DNA of 64,000 nt, taken from assembly GCA_031180825.1 (NCBI GenBank), contig JAPSLM010000008.1, positions 124,001 to 188,000 on the forward strand, given 5' to 3'. The notes below the pieces were generated by a model. It was not told where the DNA came from. It saw only the letters and a list, made by a program, of their open reading frames with translations, and made no database searches. Below, piece by piece: positions 1-8,671 of this stretch. How positions within the stretch are numbered: the first letter of the stretch is position 1; each line of letters begins with the position of its first letter. The position numbers and the translations under genes were made by a program. Source of the DNA: Paenibacillus sp. GTDB lineage: Bacteria; Bacillota; Bacilli; Paenibacillales; NBRC-103111.

Positions 1-134
1 AACCGGTTCCTTATGAATCTTAACCTACCCCTATCCTATCCCGCTGCGAATCAGCGCATATGTTCTCTTTTCTTTCCCATTATAGCAAATCGCCCGCTTG
101 TGGTCATGGGGCACAAATACCTAAAAAAAAACGA

Positions 135-164
135 TTGCCAAGCCCCCCCTTATTCTGGTAATAT
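135..164 (+). promoter_or_regulatory. Predicted sigma-A promoter of the ABC-2 exporter triad
   Basis: TTGCCA at 135-140 and TAATAT at 159-164 are separated by 18 bases. They lie about 120 bases upstream of the first permease. The intervening leader contains a GC-rich hairpin near 218-239 (CCCGG/CCGGG arms) with no U-tract. The rest of positions 1-285 shows no gene. Confidence 0.5.
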
Positions 165-285
165 AAATTTTCTCTCGACTTTTTAGGCAACTCACCTCAA
201 TCCGCCTCATCCCTCGCCGAACCCGGCGAACCGGGCTTCGCTGCCGTTACCAGCAAAGCTCCAATCCAAGCTTACGGAGGTGTCT

Positions 286-1062
286 ATGCTTTTCCCTGTC
301 TTAATGAAGAAAGCGTTCGCACGCAATCTGCAGTACCGCTTATCCCATGCGGTTAATACGGTTGCCAGCATCGTGTTCGGGCTGATCTACGTCTCGATCT
401 GGCAGGGTATCGGACAGCAGGACGGCATGCACGGCTACAGCCTGCAAACCGTCGTCCATTATGTCGCGCTTAACCAAGCGACGCTGTGGGTGACGTTGTT
501 CGTGACCAACGGGCTCGCGATCGAGCGCTCCGTACGCACCGGACAGATCGCGACGGACCTGATGCGTCCGGTTCATCTGTTTTACCAGCTCATGTGCCGC
601 GAATGGGGACAAATCGGCTACCAATTGCTTTACAAGACGATCCCCATCTACCTGATTTACGTGTGGATGCTTTCGCTGCCGGTTCCGCACAACGCCGGCA
701 CCTGGCTTGCTTTCGCCACGGCGCTCGCGATGGCCGCCTACATGAATATTTGCGTGAATTACCTCATCGGCGTAACGGCCCTCTGGACTACCGAATCGAC
801 TTGGCTGTTTTGGGTTCACAATTCCATCTCAAGCCTGCTTTCCGGCTTTCTCATTCCGGTCGAATGGCTGCCGCAATGGCTTCAGCGCATCGCTTATATG
901 ACGCCTTATCCGTACATGCAGTACATTCCAACCAAAATTTATTTGGGCCTCGCTTCCCCGTCCGAAATGTACGGCGGCCTTTTGTGGTGCGTTCTGTTCA
1001 CTGCGTTTTGCCTCGCCGCAACCGCTATTGTGCGGAATAAAGTGGAGGTGCAGGGCGGATGA
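286..1062 (+). CDS. ABC-2 family transporter permease, first subunit
   Basis: A 258-residue integral membrane protein with about six hydrophobic segments, of the ABC-2/DUF990 type permease family found as a pair next to an ATPase. I chose ATG 286, five bases after GGAGG at 276-280. An in-frame GTG at 280 overlaps that ribosome binding site. The stop codon overlaps the start of the second permease (ATGA), so the two are translationally coupled. Together with the downstream permease and ATPase it should form an exporter whose substrate is unknown; this family has been linked to export of antibiotics or polysaccharide-like compounds, but nothing here fixes the cargo. Confidence 0.85.
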   Translation: MLFPVLMKKAFARNLQYRLSHAVNTVASIVFGLIYVSIWQGIGQQDGMHGYSLQTVVHYVALNQATLWVTLFVTNGLAIERSVRTGQIATDLMRPVHLFYQLMCREWGQIGYQLLYKTIPIYLIYVWMLSLPVPHNAGTWLAFATALAMAAYMNICVNYLIGVTALWTTESTWLFWVHNSISSLLSGFLIPVEWLPQWLQRIAYMTPYPYMQYIPTKIYLGLASPSEMYGGLLWCVLFTAFCLAATAIVRNKVEVQGG

Positions 1063-1850
1063 GCACGGTACGCATGTTTTTGCTGCTGGTCAAAGCCAGC
1101 GTCCGCAGCCGGATGCAGTACAAATTCAACTTCTGGCTATCCTCCGTGCTAGCGGCCCTTGTCAGTGCAATGGACTTTTTGCTGCTTTCCGTGATTTTGT
1201 GGAAATTTGACTCGATTCAAGGCTGGAGCTTGTACGAAATCGGCTATTTATACGCCACCATCCTGCTGTCCAAAGCGCTCTACCGCAGCTTCGCCAACGA
1301 TGTGCATCATCTGGAGAAATATTTGGTTTCCGGCGATTTGGACCAGTTGCTCGTCCGCCCGATTCCCGTCTTGCTGGCGCTGATGTCGCAAAATTTCCGT
1401 CCGATGTTCGGCGAATATGTGCAGGGCGGCATCATCCTGACGCTATCCCTGGGACAGATGATAAGTACGGGACAGGTGACCGCAGCGGCCATTCCGCTCA
1501 CCTTCGTCGTTCTGGTGACGGGCGCTGCATTTTTGTTCGCCATCGGACTCGGCACCGCGACGTTCGGCTTCTGGACGACACGGGTCAGCGATCTGCAAAA
1601 TTTGACCGAGGACGCCGCTCGCACCGCCGTACAGTATCCGATGGAGCTGTATCCCGTTTGGCTGCGGACATTGCTGCTGACCCTGATCCCTGTCGGGATG
1701 GCGAACTACATACCGGCGCTTTATATCGTGAAGGGACAATTCGGCTGGTGGCTGCTGCCGGCCGTCATGGCGTTCGCCGTCGTTTTCCTGCGGCTCATGC
1801 TGCGATTCTGGCGGTTCGGCCTGAGCCGTTACCAAAGCAGCGGAAGCTGA
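1059..1850 (+). CDS. ABC-2 family transporter permease, second subunit
   Basis: A 263-residue polytopic membrane protein, the second ABC-2 type permease of the triad. It starts at ATG 1059, overlapping the upstream stop by four bases, and ends about 40 bases before the ATPase gene. Hydrophobic stretches alternate with short basic loops, and the C-terminus is arginine-rich and likely cytoplasmic. The two permeases are only distantly similar to each other, consistent with a heterodimeric channel. Assignment rests on membrane topology, family-like sequence and gene order; the transported compound is unknown. Confidence 0.83.
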   Translation: MSTVRMFLLLVKASVRSRMQYKFNFWLSSVLAALVSAMDFLLLSVILWKFDSIQGWSLYEIGYLYATILLSKALYRSFANDVHHLEKYLVSGDLDQLLVRPIPVLLALMSQNFRPMFGEYVQGGIILTLSLGQMISTGQVTAAAIPLTFVVLVTGAAFLFAIGLGTATFGFWTTRVSDLQNLTEDAARTAVQYPMELYPVWLRTLLLTLIPVGMANYIPALYIVKGQFGWWLLPAVMAFAVVFLRLMLRFWRFGLSRYQSSGS

Positions 1851-1893
1851 CGTTTTACGATGCCTTCCGGATCTGAAAGGAGCAAATGAACCG

Positions 1894-2868
1894 ATGATTG
1901 AGGTTAAGCATTTACATAAAAGCTTTCGCATCCCCGCCCCCCATTTAAGCCGGTGGGAACGGATCAAGGCGGCCGTGACCGGAGGCGGAGCGGAAAAAAC
2001 GGCGGTCCGCGATATCAGCTTCACGATCGGCCCGGGCGAGTTCGTCGGATATATCGGTCCGAACGGCGCCGGAAAATCGACCACGATCAAAATGCTGACC
2101 GGCATTCTGCACCCGACCTCGGGCGAGGTGCGGATCGACGGCATGAGCCCGCAAAAGGACCGCCGCCGGGTCGTTTCCCGGCTCGGCGTCGTCTTCAGCC
2201 AGAGGAGCCAGCTGTGGTGGGACTTGCCGGTGCGGGATTCGTTCGATATTTTGTGCGCCATGTACCGCATCGACCGGCAGCGGCAGCGGCGGACGCTGGC
2301 GGAGCTGGACGGGCTGCTCGGCCTCGGCGAGTTCGCCGACACGCCGGTGCGCAAGCTGTCGCTCGGCCAGCGGATGCGGGCCGACCTTGCGGCCGCTCTG
2401 CTGCACGAGCCGGACATCCTGTTCCTCGACGAGCCGACCATCGGACTGGACGTCATCGCCAAACGCAACATTCGCGGGCTGCTGTCCAAAGTCAACCGGG
2501 AGCTCGGCAAAACGGTGCTGCTGACAACGCACGATATGGATGACATCGAGCAGCTTTGCGACCGCGTGATGGTGATCAACCACGGAGCCCTTGCCTATGA
2601 CGGGACGATCGGCGAGCTGCGGGAGCGCATCGGACTGCCGACGATTCTGCGCGTGTCGTTTCAAGCCGAGGTTTCCCCGGACGCTGTCAAGCAGCCGGAC
2701 CTGGGCTTCACCATCGCGGAAGCGAACGGCTGCGAGCTGACCGTCCATTTCAACCGCCAGGAGCTGCCCGCCTTGGAGGTGCTCCGCCGGTTGGAGCGAT
2801 ACGGAACAGCCCGGGACGTTCATATGGAGGAACCGGATTTCGAAGAGATCATTCATAAAGTGTATTAG
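1894..2868 (+). CDS. ABC transporter ATP-binding protein of the ABC-2 exporter
   Basis: A 324-residue ATPase that powers the two preceding permeases. Walker A (GPNGAGKS) is at residues 55-62, an LSLGQR signature follows near 155, and Walker B with the catalytic glutamate (ILFLDEP) near 175, then a switch histidine (TTHD). The roughly 90 residues after the nucleotide-binding domain resemble the C-terminal extension common in exporter ATPases. A strong RBS (AAAGGAG) precedes ATG 1894. A perfect 17-bp terminator follows the stop, closing a three-gene operon. Confidence 0.92.
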   Translation: MIEVKHLHKSFRIPAPHLSRWERIKAAVTGGGAEKTAVRDISFTIGPGEFVGYIGPNGAGKSTTIKMLTGILHPTSGEVRIDGMSPQKDRRRVVSRLGVVFSQRSQLWWDLPVRDSFDILCAMYRIDRQRQRRTLAELDGLLGLGEFADTPVRKLSLGQRMRADLAAALLHEPDILFLDEPTIGLDVIAKRNIRGLLSKVNRELGKTVLLTTHDMDDIEQLCDRVMVINHGALAYDGTIGELRERIGLPTILRVSFQAEVSPDAVKQPDLGFTIAEANGCELTVHFNRQELPALEVLRRLERYGTARDVHMEEPDFEEIIHKVY

Positions 2869-2893
2869 TTCGCGGTCCAAGCCGCAAAAAAAT

Positions 2894-2935
2894 AAGAACC
2901 TTCGGAGAACGCCGTTCTCCGAAGGTTCTTTGTCC
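2894..2935 (+). terminator. Intrinsic terminator after the ABC-2 triad
   Basis: A perfect 17-bp stem (2894-2910 pairing with 2914-2930) with a 3-base loop is followed by a short T-run. An A-run on the left side (2885-2892) makes it potentially bidirectional, also serving the minus-strand MarR region. Confidence 0.9.
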
Positions 2936-2991
2936 ATTCATCCGTTTTTTACATCCGCTGCTTCAATAATTCGCTGCCGTTAAGAGATAAA

Positions 2992-3111
2992 TCAAACGCG
3001 GGACGCCTCGTGCAGATCGGCGGCAACGGCTGCCGGCTCTTCCCATTCCAGAAAATATCCGCCGTACTCGAGTTGGACCCACCGCACCACATGGATGCTC
3101 CGGCCGCCCAT
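2992..3111 (-). pseudogene. Remnant of an alpha/beta-hydrolase (epoxide-hydrolase-like) C-terminus
   Basis: A 39-codon minus-strand frame reads like the C-terminal end of an epoxide-hydrolase-type alpha/beta hydrolase. It has a GGYFLEWEEP segment (the usual GGHF.A.EEP around the catalytic histidine) followed by an AVAADLHE helix. The catalytic-His position is tyrosine and everything upstream of the last 40 residues is missing or out of frame. It lies directly downstream of the marR gene on the same strand, suggesting that a regulator-enzyme operon has decayed. The family call is by eye and could be wrong. Confidence 0.4.
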
Positions 3112-3249
3112 TCGCGGGGCATCCTAAACATGTCTCCGCCGGCCATCAGCATGCTGGTCGCCTTGATACAAATATTTGTGTGCGCACACACATAAAATAA
3201 TACACTAACAACCATCGAGAGTCAAACCATTTTGATCATCCGCCAAGCG

Positions 3250-3636
3250 TTAAACCGTAATCTTTATTTTCTTCTCCGTTAGAACGTCTGTGATGATATT
3301 TGTGATATCAGGCAGTATGGCGCTATAATCCCGCCTTCCCTGCCCGGTTAAGCGGACCACCGTGCTTCTGCGATCGGCGTCATTTAACCGGCACTCCACC
3401 GTGTCGCATGTCTCCAGACGGGAGACCAGCCGGGAAACGGCGCTGTGGCTCAAATTTACAGTTTTGCTCAATTGATTGATCGTCAAACCTTCTCCATTGT
3501 CTTCGCTAAGAACGGATATGACCGAAAATTCGCTGACCGTTAAATCATAGCGGGACTTCAGAAATTTTTCCAGCCGCTGATTCAATGTCCCGTACACTTC
3601 GCTTAGCGCCATCCACTTGCTTACAGCATCGTCCAT
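3250..3636 (-). CDS. MarR family transcriptional regulator
   Basis: A 128-residue winged-helix protein with a MarR layout: an N-terminal dimerisation helix, a recognition helix (LSKTVNLSHSAVSRLVSRLE) and a wing containing the DRR motif (NDADRRSTVVRLTG). I prefer ATG 3636 with GGTGGAG upstream; an in-frame GTG at 3654 would add six residues and overlap the RBS. MarR proteins usually repress a neighbouring gene and release DNA on binding small aromatic compounds. The adjacent downstream gene appears destroyed, so the present target is unknown. Confidence 0.85.
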   Translation of the reverse strand: MDDAVSKWMALSEVYGTLNQRLEKFLKSRYDLTVSEFSVISVLSEDNGEGLTINQLSKTVNLSHSAVSRLVSRLETCDTVECRLNDADRRSTVVRLTGQGRRDYSAILPDITNIITDVLTEKKIKITV

Positions 3637-3720
3637 CTCCGCACTCCACCTCACCTATTTTTATTTACAATATCATCTATCCTGAATATGTTCAAATTCA
3701 AACCGGCTCTATAAGAAGGC

Positions 3721-3748
3721 TTATCTTACGGCAGCCTTGTGCTATAAT
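3721..3748 (+). promoter_or_regulatory. Predicted sigma-A promoter of the metallophosphoesterase gene
   Basis: A perfect TATAAT at 3743-3748 is preceded by TTATCT at 3721-3726 with a 16-base spacer. It lies about 50 bases upstream of the start codon. Confidence 0.55.
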
Positions 3749-3798
3749 GGAAGGATCAGCCACTTCAGAGCGGCAGAAACGGGAGGAACCTATACATC

Positions 3799-4560
3799 AT
3801 GGACAAAATTGCCGTCATTTCGGACATTCACGGGAACTTGCCTGCGCTGGAGGCGGTGGTTCGGGATATTCGCCGCCGGCGTATCCGGCGCATCATCTGT
3901 CTCGGCGATCTGGTCGGCAAGGGACCGCAGCCATGCGAGACGGTGGACCGTGTTCGCGAGTTGTGCGAAACGACGGTGCAGGGCAACTGGGACCACGGCA
4001 TCAACAACCCGCAGGATAAGGAAACCGGCTTGTGGCAGCAGCGCCGGCTCGGTACCGAGCGCCTTCGCTACTTGCTCGAGCTGCCGTTTTCCGCGGAGCT
4101 TCGTCTAAGCGGACGCCGCGTGCGTCTTTTTCATGCTTCCGCGCAAAGCATTTATCATCGCGTGCTCCGCAAGGCGGGCAAAAAAGAAAAGCTCGCGATG
4201 TTCGACAATACGGATCAAACGGGAGGCTTCGCAGGCTCGGAGCTGACTCCGAATGTCATCGGCTACGGAGATATCCATGTTCCTTATGTCCAAACGCTGA
4301 AGTCGAAAGCGGGAGAAGGTCTGCTGTTGTTCAACACCGGCAGCGTAGGCGCGCCTTACGACGGGCTCCCTTATGCGAGCTATGCCATTCTGGAAGGAGA
4401 AACGTCGCACCCGGCCTGCCTGGAGCCTGCCCCGTTCTCCGTACAGCTTGTCCGCGTGCCTTACGACGTCGAGGAAGCCGTCACCATCGCCGAACGCGTC
4501 GGTCTGCCCAATCTGGACCGGTTCGCCGGCGAAATTCGCAGCGGGAGCGAGCGGAAATAA
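3799..4560 (+). CDS. Metallophosphoesterase family protein (YfcE/serine-phosphatase-like)
   Basis: A 253-residue calcineurin-like phosphoesterase. Metal-binding motifs are visible in order: D9-x-H11 (SDIHGN), GDLVGKGP with D37, and GNWDH (a variant of GNHD, N63 and H66). Later come an HAS motif and GYGDIHVP, where GH/GHxH would be typical. Such enzymes hydrolyse phosphomono- or diesters with a dinuclear Mn/Fe centre. GGGAGG lies 12 bases before the ATG. The gene is monocistronic and has its own promoter; substrate is unknown. Confidence 0.85.
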   Translation: MDKIAVISDIHGNLPALEAVVRDIRRRRIRRIICLGDLVGKGPQPCETVDRVRELCETTVQGNWDHGINNPQDKETGLWQQRRLGTERLRYLLELPFSAELRLSGRRVRLFHASAQSIYHRVLRKAGKKEKLAMFDNTDQTGGFAGSELTPNVIGYGDIHVPYVQTLKSKAGEGLLLFNTGSVGAPYDGLPYASYAILEGETSHPACLEPAPFSVQLVRVPYDVEEAVTIAERVGLPNLDRFAGEIRSGSERK

Positions 4561-4775
4561 CGGACCGGCCTTCGATCGCCAGTTTTCCCGGCCGCCCGGT
4601 ATTCGACCCTGCGTCCGGGACAAAAGCGTTTGCCCCAAACACGTTTGCATCGCAAAACTAATGAGAGTATACTCGAATCATGTCGAACGTTACATTACAT
4701 AGACCAGCACACAGATGACGCAAACAGGCTGTTCGGTTTGCATGCGATGGTCAGCTTGAAAAGAGGCGAGCTCGC

Positions 4776-5987
4776 GTGGCAAAATGGCAGGTTAACTTAA
4801 TCGTATTATGGGTGGGACAATTTTTGGTCATGGCCGGCATGACGATGATTGTTCCTTTTTTGCCTTTGTATTTGCAGGAGCTGGGCCTCCATGACCCCCA
4901 TAGCGTCGCTACTTGGGCCGGGGTCATCTTCGCCGGGAACTTCGTCACCTCCTTTATCTTCCAACCGATTTGGGGCGGACTCGCCGACCGGTACGGACGC
5001 AAGGTGATGCTGCTGCGCTCCGGCTTCGGCATGGCGATCGTCATGACGCTGATGGGCTTCTCGACCAGCGCTTGGCATCTGCTTCTGCTCCGCCTCTTGA
5101 ACGGTACGGTATCCGGCTTCGTGCCCGCAGGAGTCGCGCTCATGTCGGCCACTACGCCGCGGGAGAAGGTCGGCTTCGCGATGGGCACGCTGCAATCCGG
5201 CTCCGTCGCCGGATCGATTCTCGGACCGTTTCTCGGCGGGCTGCTGGCGGAATGGATCGGCTTCCGCAACATTTTCTTCGTGACGGGCGCTACGCTCTTC
5301 GCCGCCTCGCTGCTTGCAGCGGTGCTGGTGAAGGAGACGTTCGATGCGAAAAAAGCGCTTCAAAAGCCGAAGAAGTCCATGCTTGCGGCATTCAACGAGC
5401 TGCGGCGCATTTCGCAGCTTCCTTCGCTGTACTCCGTCACCTTCTTGATCCAGTTCTCGCTGCTCAGCGTCATGCCGCTTCTCCCGCTGTTCGTCCAGCA
5501 GCTTCACGGACAAGACGAGATGCTCGCGTTCTACGCCGGCCTGGTCGGATCGGTAACCGGCTTCTCCAATATGGTCGCTTCACCGGTGTTCGGCAAATTG
5601 TCCGACCGGATCGGGCCGGAAAAAATTCTTGTGGCGTGCCTGCTCGGCGCCGCGGTGGCTTCGATTCCCCAGGCCTTTGCGCAGAACGTATGGCAGCTCT
5701 GCGCGTCCCGGTTCTTTCTCGGCATTTTTCTCGGAGGGCTGCTTCCTACGGTTAACGCGCTCATCCGGAAATATACGCCGAACGGGATGGAAAGCCGCTC
5801 CTACAGCTTCAATACGAGCGCGCTTTCGCTCGGAAACATGCTGGGCCCCGTCGTCGGCGGTGCGATCTCCGGCGTCATGACGATCCAGCAGCTGTTCCTC
5901 GTTTCGGCCGTCCTGCTTTTTATTAACGGCTTATGGGCCCGAAAATCGATTCTGCTCCGACAAAAATCGACGGGCTCCGCTCCATAA
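4776..5987 (+). CDS. MFS transporter, MdtG/multidrug-efflux-like
   Basis: A 403-residue major facilitator with 12 predicted membrane helices. The loop 2-3 signature GGLADRYGRKVML is present near residues 68-80 and its repeat GKLSDRIGPEK near 270. The N-terminus and overall shape match the drug:H+ antiporter-1 group (MdtG/YkuC-like). Start is GTG 4776 preceded by GAGGCGAG. It stands alone, with a terminator downstream, so the substrate cannot be inferred from neighbours. Confidence 0.85.
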   Translation: MAKWQVNLIVLWVGQFLVMAGMTMIVPFLPLYLQELGLHDPHSVATWAGVIFAGNFVTSFIFQPIWGGLADRYGRKVMLLRSGFGMAIVMTLMGFSTSAWHLLLLRLLNGTVSGFVPAGVALMSATTPREKVGFAMGTLQSGSVAGSILGPFLGGLLAEWIGFRNIFFVTGATLFAASLLAAVLVKETFDAKKALQKPKKSMLAAFNELRRISQLPSLYSVTFLIQFSLLSVMPLLPLFVQQLHGQDEMLAFYAGLVGSVTGFSNMVASPVFGKLSDRIGPEKILVACLLGAAVASIPQAFAQNVWQLCASRFFLGIFLGGLLPTVNALIRKYTPNGMESRSYSFNTSALSLGNMLGPVVGGAISGVMTIQQLFLVSAVLLFINGLWARKSILLRQKSTGSAP

Positions 5988-6007
5988 TCACTCCTTACCG
6001 TGATCTG

Positions 6008-6054
6008 CCTGTAAGCCTTTGGTGCTTTGTCATCCCGGGCTTGCAGGTTTTTTT
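6008..6054 (+). terminator. Intrinsic terminator after the MFS gene
   Basis: Arms 6008-6017 and 6038-6047 form a 10-bp stem with one G-U pair, followed by seven T. The following AT-rich stretch to 6336 has no gene; TTGACA near 6096 might be a -35 element but no convincing -10 was found. Confidence 0.8.
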
Positions 6055-6336
6055 GTAAAAACCCGTGATTATCCGCCCATTTTATCCGAAAATTTGACAA
6101 AATAGTGAACTTTAATGAAAACTTAGTAAATAAATTGTGCCATTTTTCCTAACAAGAAGGAAAATATATCCGATAATAAGAATGTAAGAAATAGTAAAAG
6201 AAAATTTAATATTTTTTCCTCCTGTTTGCCTATTTATGGTGTTTCCAAAAGAGGTGAACCAGAAAACCGTTATGCTCCTTCATCAGTCGTTCTGCCGGGA
6301 AGTATCCAATTCAACAGAGAAAAGAGGAAGATCCTT

Positions 6337-6963
6337 ATGGCGCACCCGCAAGTTGTTGAGACGATTTCGGCTGTCATCGCAGAAGAGCTTGAGAAAGCAA
6401 AAAAGTCGAACCCTTTTTTCACCCGGTTTCCCGAAAGCGCGAAGCCCGAAGATTTCAAATGGTGTGTGCACTTATATCACTTATCCAAGCATTTCGGAGA
6501 GCTTCTTAAGCTGCGCTGGGAACGGTTCCCGGATGTCGATCACGATGTCTTCTCCTCCCATTACGAGGAAGAGAAAGACCACGCCGAGATGCTCCGCAAA
6601 TGGATGACGGATCTGGGGCTTGACGACCCCGAACAATCGTTTCCTAATTACGAAACCGAAGACTTCATTTCGCTTCAGTACCGCGCTGTGAGCTCCATGA
6701 GCGAAAACTTGTCGCTGCTTCTTGTGAACAGTACGGCGGAAGGCTACGCCCACGCCATGTACCTGCACGCCTACGCGATTTTGAAAAAAGCCGGATTTAC
6801 GAATCTGGAGTATTGGGAAGTTCACTGCGAAGCGGACGAGGAGCACAGCAACGTCTACCATCTCATTAAAGATATGAACGATCAAGAACTCAAGGAAGCC
6901 GAGCATTTGGTTCGATATACGTGCCGTTCGCTCGATATCATGCTCGCGTCCTGGTTTAAATAG
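6337..6963 (+). CDS. Heme-oxygenase-like diiron protein (iron-containing redox enzyme family)
   Basis: A 208-residue, all-helical protein resembling heme-oxygenase-like diiron oxidases (HDO, TENA/CADD/SznF fold). Candidate ligands are E79 and H82 in EEEKDH, E135 in TAEGYAH, and an H163-x3-D167-x2-H170 triad, the hallmark spacing of the last helix in HDO enzymes. I chose ATG 6337 with AGAGGAAG upstream; an in-frame ATG at 6226 would add 37 residues without a good RBS. It is followed after 16 bases by a small unknown gene, probably co-transcribed. HDO enzymes perform oxidative cleavage, N-oxygenation or cofactor synthesis; the substrate here is unknown. Confidence 0.75.
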   Translation: MAHPQVVETISAVIAEELEKAKKSNPFFTRFPESAKPEDFKWCVHLYHLSKHFGELLKLRWERFPDVDHDVFSSHYEEEKDHAEMLRKWMTDLGLDDPEQSFPNYETEDFISLQYRAVSSMSENLSLLLVNSTAEGYAHAMYLHAYAILKKAGFTNLEYWEVHCEADEEHSNVYHLIKDMNDQELKEAEHLVRYTCRSLDIMLASWFK

Positions 6964-6979
6964 GAGGAGTGTATTAAAC

Positions 6980-7423
6980 ATGGCATTTGATGACGTATTT
7001 AAGTATCACGTAGACCGCAAGAACAATGTTTTGTCCTGGCAGGTGCTTGATTCGCTAACGGTGGAGGACGCCGATAAAGCAAGCGAACTGGTAAAAAGCA
7101 GCCTTGCTTCGCTGAACGGAGCCAAGCTCCTCGTCGATAACCGTTTCATGATCAAGAACGGCCGGCCGGTCGTCTTCTCTCCCGAAGTAAACACGATCTG
7201 GGAGCAGCTTCAGGCCGACATTTTACCGAAAGTATCCGGGTGCGCCGTTCTGTGCAGCGGCGCGATTATGAAAATGCAGATGGACCGCATCGCGCGGGCT
7301 TCAGGTTTTATCGACGTGCTGAAAAGCTTCTGGAACGATGACCCCAGCGTGATGAAGAAGGAAGCTTACGAATTTCTGGGCATCTCGTCCAACGAGCTGA
7401 TCGACAGGTCTGTTAGCGTGTAA
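6980..7423 (+). CDS. Hypothetical protein, possible STAS/SpoIIAA-like fold
   Basis: A 147-residue soluble protein preceded by GGAGG 16 bases after the HDO gene. Its alternating strand-helix pattern and a central LLVDNR...MKMQMDRI layout recall SpoIIAA-like/STAS single-domain proteins, but no diagnostic motif is present and I do not recognise the family. It has one cysteine pair region (SGCAVLCSG) near the middle. Co-transcription with a diiron oxygenase suggests a partner or accessory role; this is inference. Confidence 0.6.
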   Translation: MAFDDVFKYHVDRKNNVLSWQVLDSLTVEDADKASELVKSSLASLNGAKLLVDNRFMIKNGRPVVFSPEVNTIWEQLQADILPKVSGCAVLCSGAIMKMQMDRIARASGFIDVLKSFWNDDPSVMKKEAYEFLGISSNELIDRSVSV

Positions 7424-7440
7424 ACCGGCGGCATAGATAA

Positions 7441-7488
7441 TAAAAAGGCTGGGAACGCTTGACGCGTTTCCCGGCCTTTTTATTATCT
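7441..7488 (+). terminator. Bidirectional terminator between the HDO operon and the M20/ABC operon
   Basis: A long stem pairs AAAAAGGCTGGGAACGC with GCGTTTCCCGGCCTTTTT across a TTGA-type loop, with A and T runs at its two edges. It can end both converging operons. Confidence 0.85.
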
Positions 7489-7516
7489 GCCTATCTGCGC
7501 GATTGCGCCAAACCCT

Positions 7517-8656
7517 CTAGCACCGCGCAATCAGCTCTGCAAGAAGCGCCGTACGGAACGGGATTTCGTCTATCCGGACGTATTCATCCGGCGAATGGGC
7601 GTAATCGCCCCGGGCACCCAGGCCGTCCAGCGTCGGCGTACCGACGGCGGCGGTAAAATTGCCGTCGCTGACGCCGCCCGTATGCGTCTCCTCCAGCTCG
7701 ATGCCGAATTCGGCACGCGCAATCTCCTGGGCCAACGCAAACAGCGCCGCCGTCCGTTCCGTCCGCTCCATCGGCGGACGCATCATTCGGCCGGTCAGTT
7801 GCAGCCGGGCCTCCGGCAGTACGGGAACGAGCGCGCCCAGCGCCTGTTCGATTCTCCGGGCTTCCTCCGCCGTCGCGACGCGGATGTCGATATCCCCTTC
7901 CGCGTGCTCCGCCACCACGTTGGACCCGATGCCTCCCTTGACGACGCCGACGTTCACCGTCGTACCGACAGCGGGATCGGTCAACGCATGCAGCCGCTGG
8001 ATTTGGCAGGCTAGCTCCTGGATCGCCGAGACGCCCTTTTCCGGGTTGACGCCGGCATGCGCGGAAACGCCCTGTACCGAGAGCTTAAACCGGCCGCTTC
8101 CTTTGCGCGCGGTTTTCAGAGCGCCGCTCGGCTCCATCGGCGGCTCCAGCACGAATGAGACGGCCGATTTCCTGGCCTGCTCTTCGATAAAGGCCCGGGA
8201 CGTCGGACTGCCGAGCTCTTCGTCACTGTTGAGCAGGAGCACGACTTTTTTATCCGCCGGGAACCGTCCCGACTCCTGCAGCGCCTTGATCGCAAACATC
8301 GCCTGCATCAGCCCTGCCTTCATGTCGTAGACGCCCGGCCCGTAAGCGCGCCCGTTTCCGATGCGAAACGGCCGGCGCGACGCTTCTCCTTGCGGCCAGA
8401 CCGTATCGAAGTGGCCGACCAGCAAAATCTGCTTATCCCCTTGCCCTGCCTCGCACAGAAGCCGGTCGCCGTACACCTCGTTCGGAACCCGGACGACCGT
8501 TCCTCCGGTAATTTCCTTGAATTGGCCCGCGTACCAGTCCGCCATCCGGTCGGTCAGCTCTTTGTCGGCGGACGGCGAATCCATATTTACACTCTCTTCC
8601 AAATGCGCGAGCATCGCGGGCAAATATTGCTCAATCCGATCTTTAATTGATTTCAC
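7517..8656 (-). CDS. M20 family metallopeptidase (carboxypeptidase G2-like)
   Basis: A 379-residue cytoplasmic dizinc hydrolase. Conserved features are H82-x-D84 (GHFDT), D111 in YDMKAG, and the E146-E147 pair (SDEELGS) with the catalytic glutamate. A lid/dimerisation domain follows (GVSAHAGVNPEKG) and a C-terminal metal histidine lies near the end. Start is GTG 8656 with CGGAG upstream. It is the last gene of an operon with a PotABCD-like importer (15-base gap), so it probably hydrolyses an imported amide such as a peptide or N-acyl amino acid. That substrate is inference. Confidence 0.87.
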   Translation of the reverse strand: MKSIKDRIEQYLPAMLAHLEESVNMDSPSADKELTDRMADWYAGQFKEITGGTVVRVPNEVYGDRLLCEAGQGDKQILLVGHFDTVWPQGEASRRPFRIGNGRAYGPGVYDMKAGLMQAMFAIKALQESGRFPADKKVVLLLNSDEELGSPTSRAFIEEQARKSAVSFVLEPPMEPSGALKTARKGSGRFKLSVQGVSAHAGVNPEKGVSAIQELACQIQRLHALTDPAVGTTVNVGVVKGGIGSNVVAEHAEGDIDIRVATAEEARRIEQALGALVPVLPEARLQLTGRMMRPPMERTERTAALFALAQEIARAEFGIELEETHTGGVSDGNFTAAVGTPTLDGLGARGDYAHSPDEYVRIDEIPFRTALLAELIARC

Positions 8657-8671
8657 GCCACAGCATCTCCG

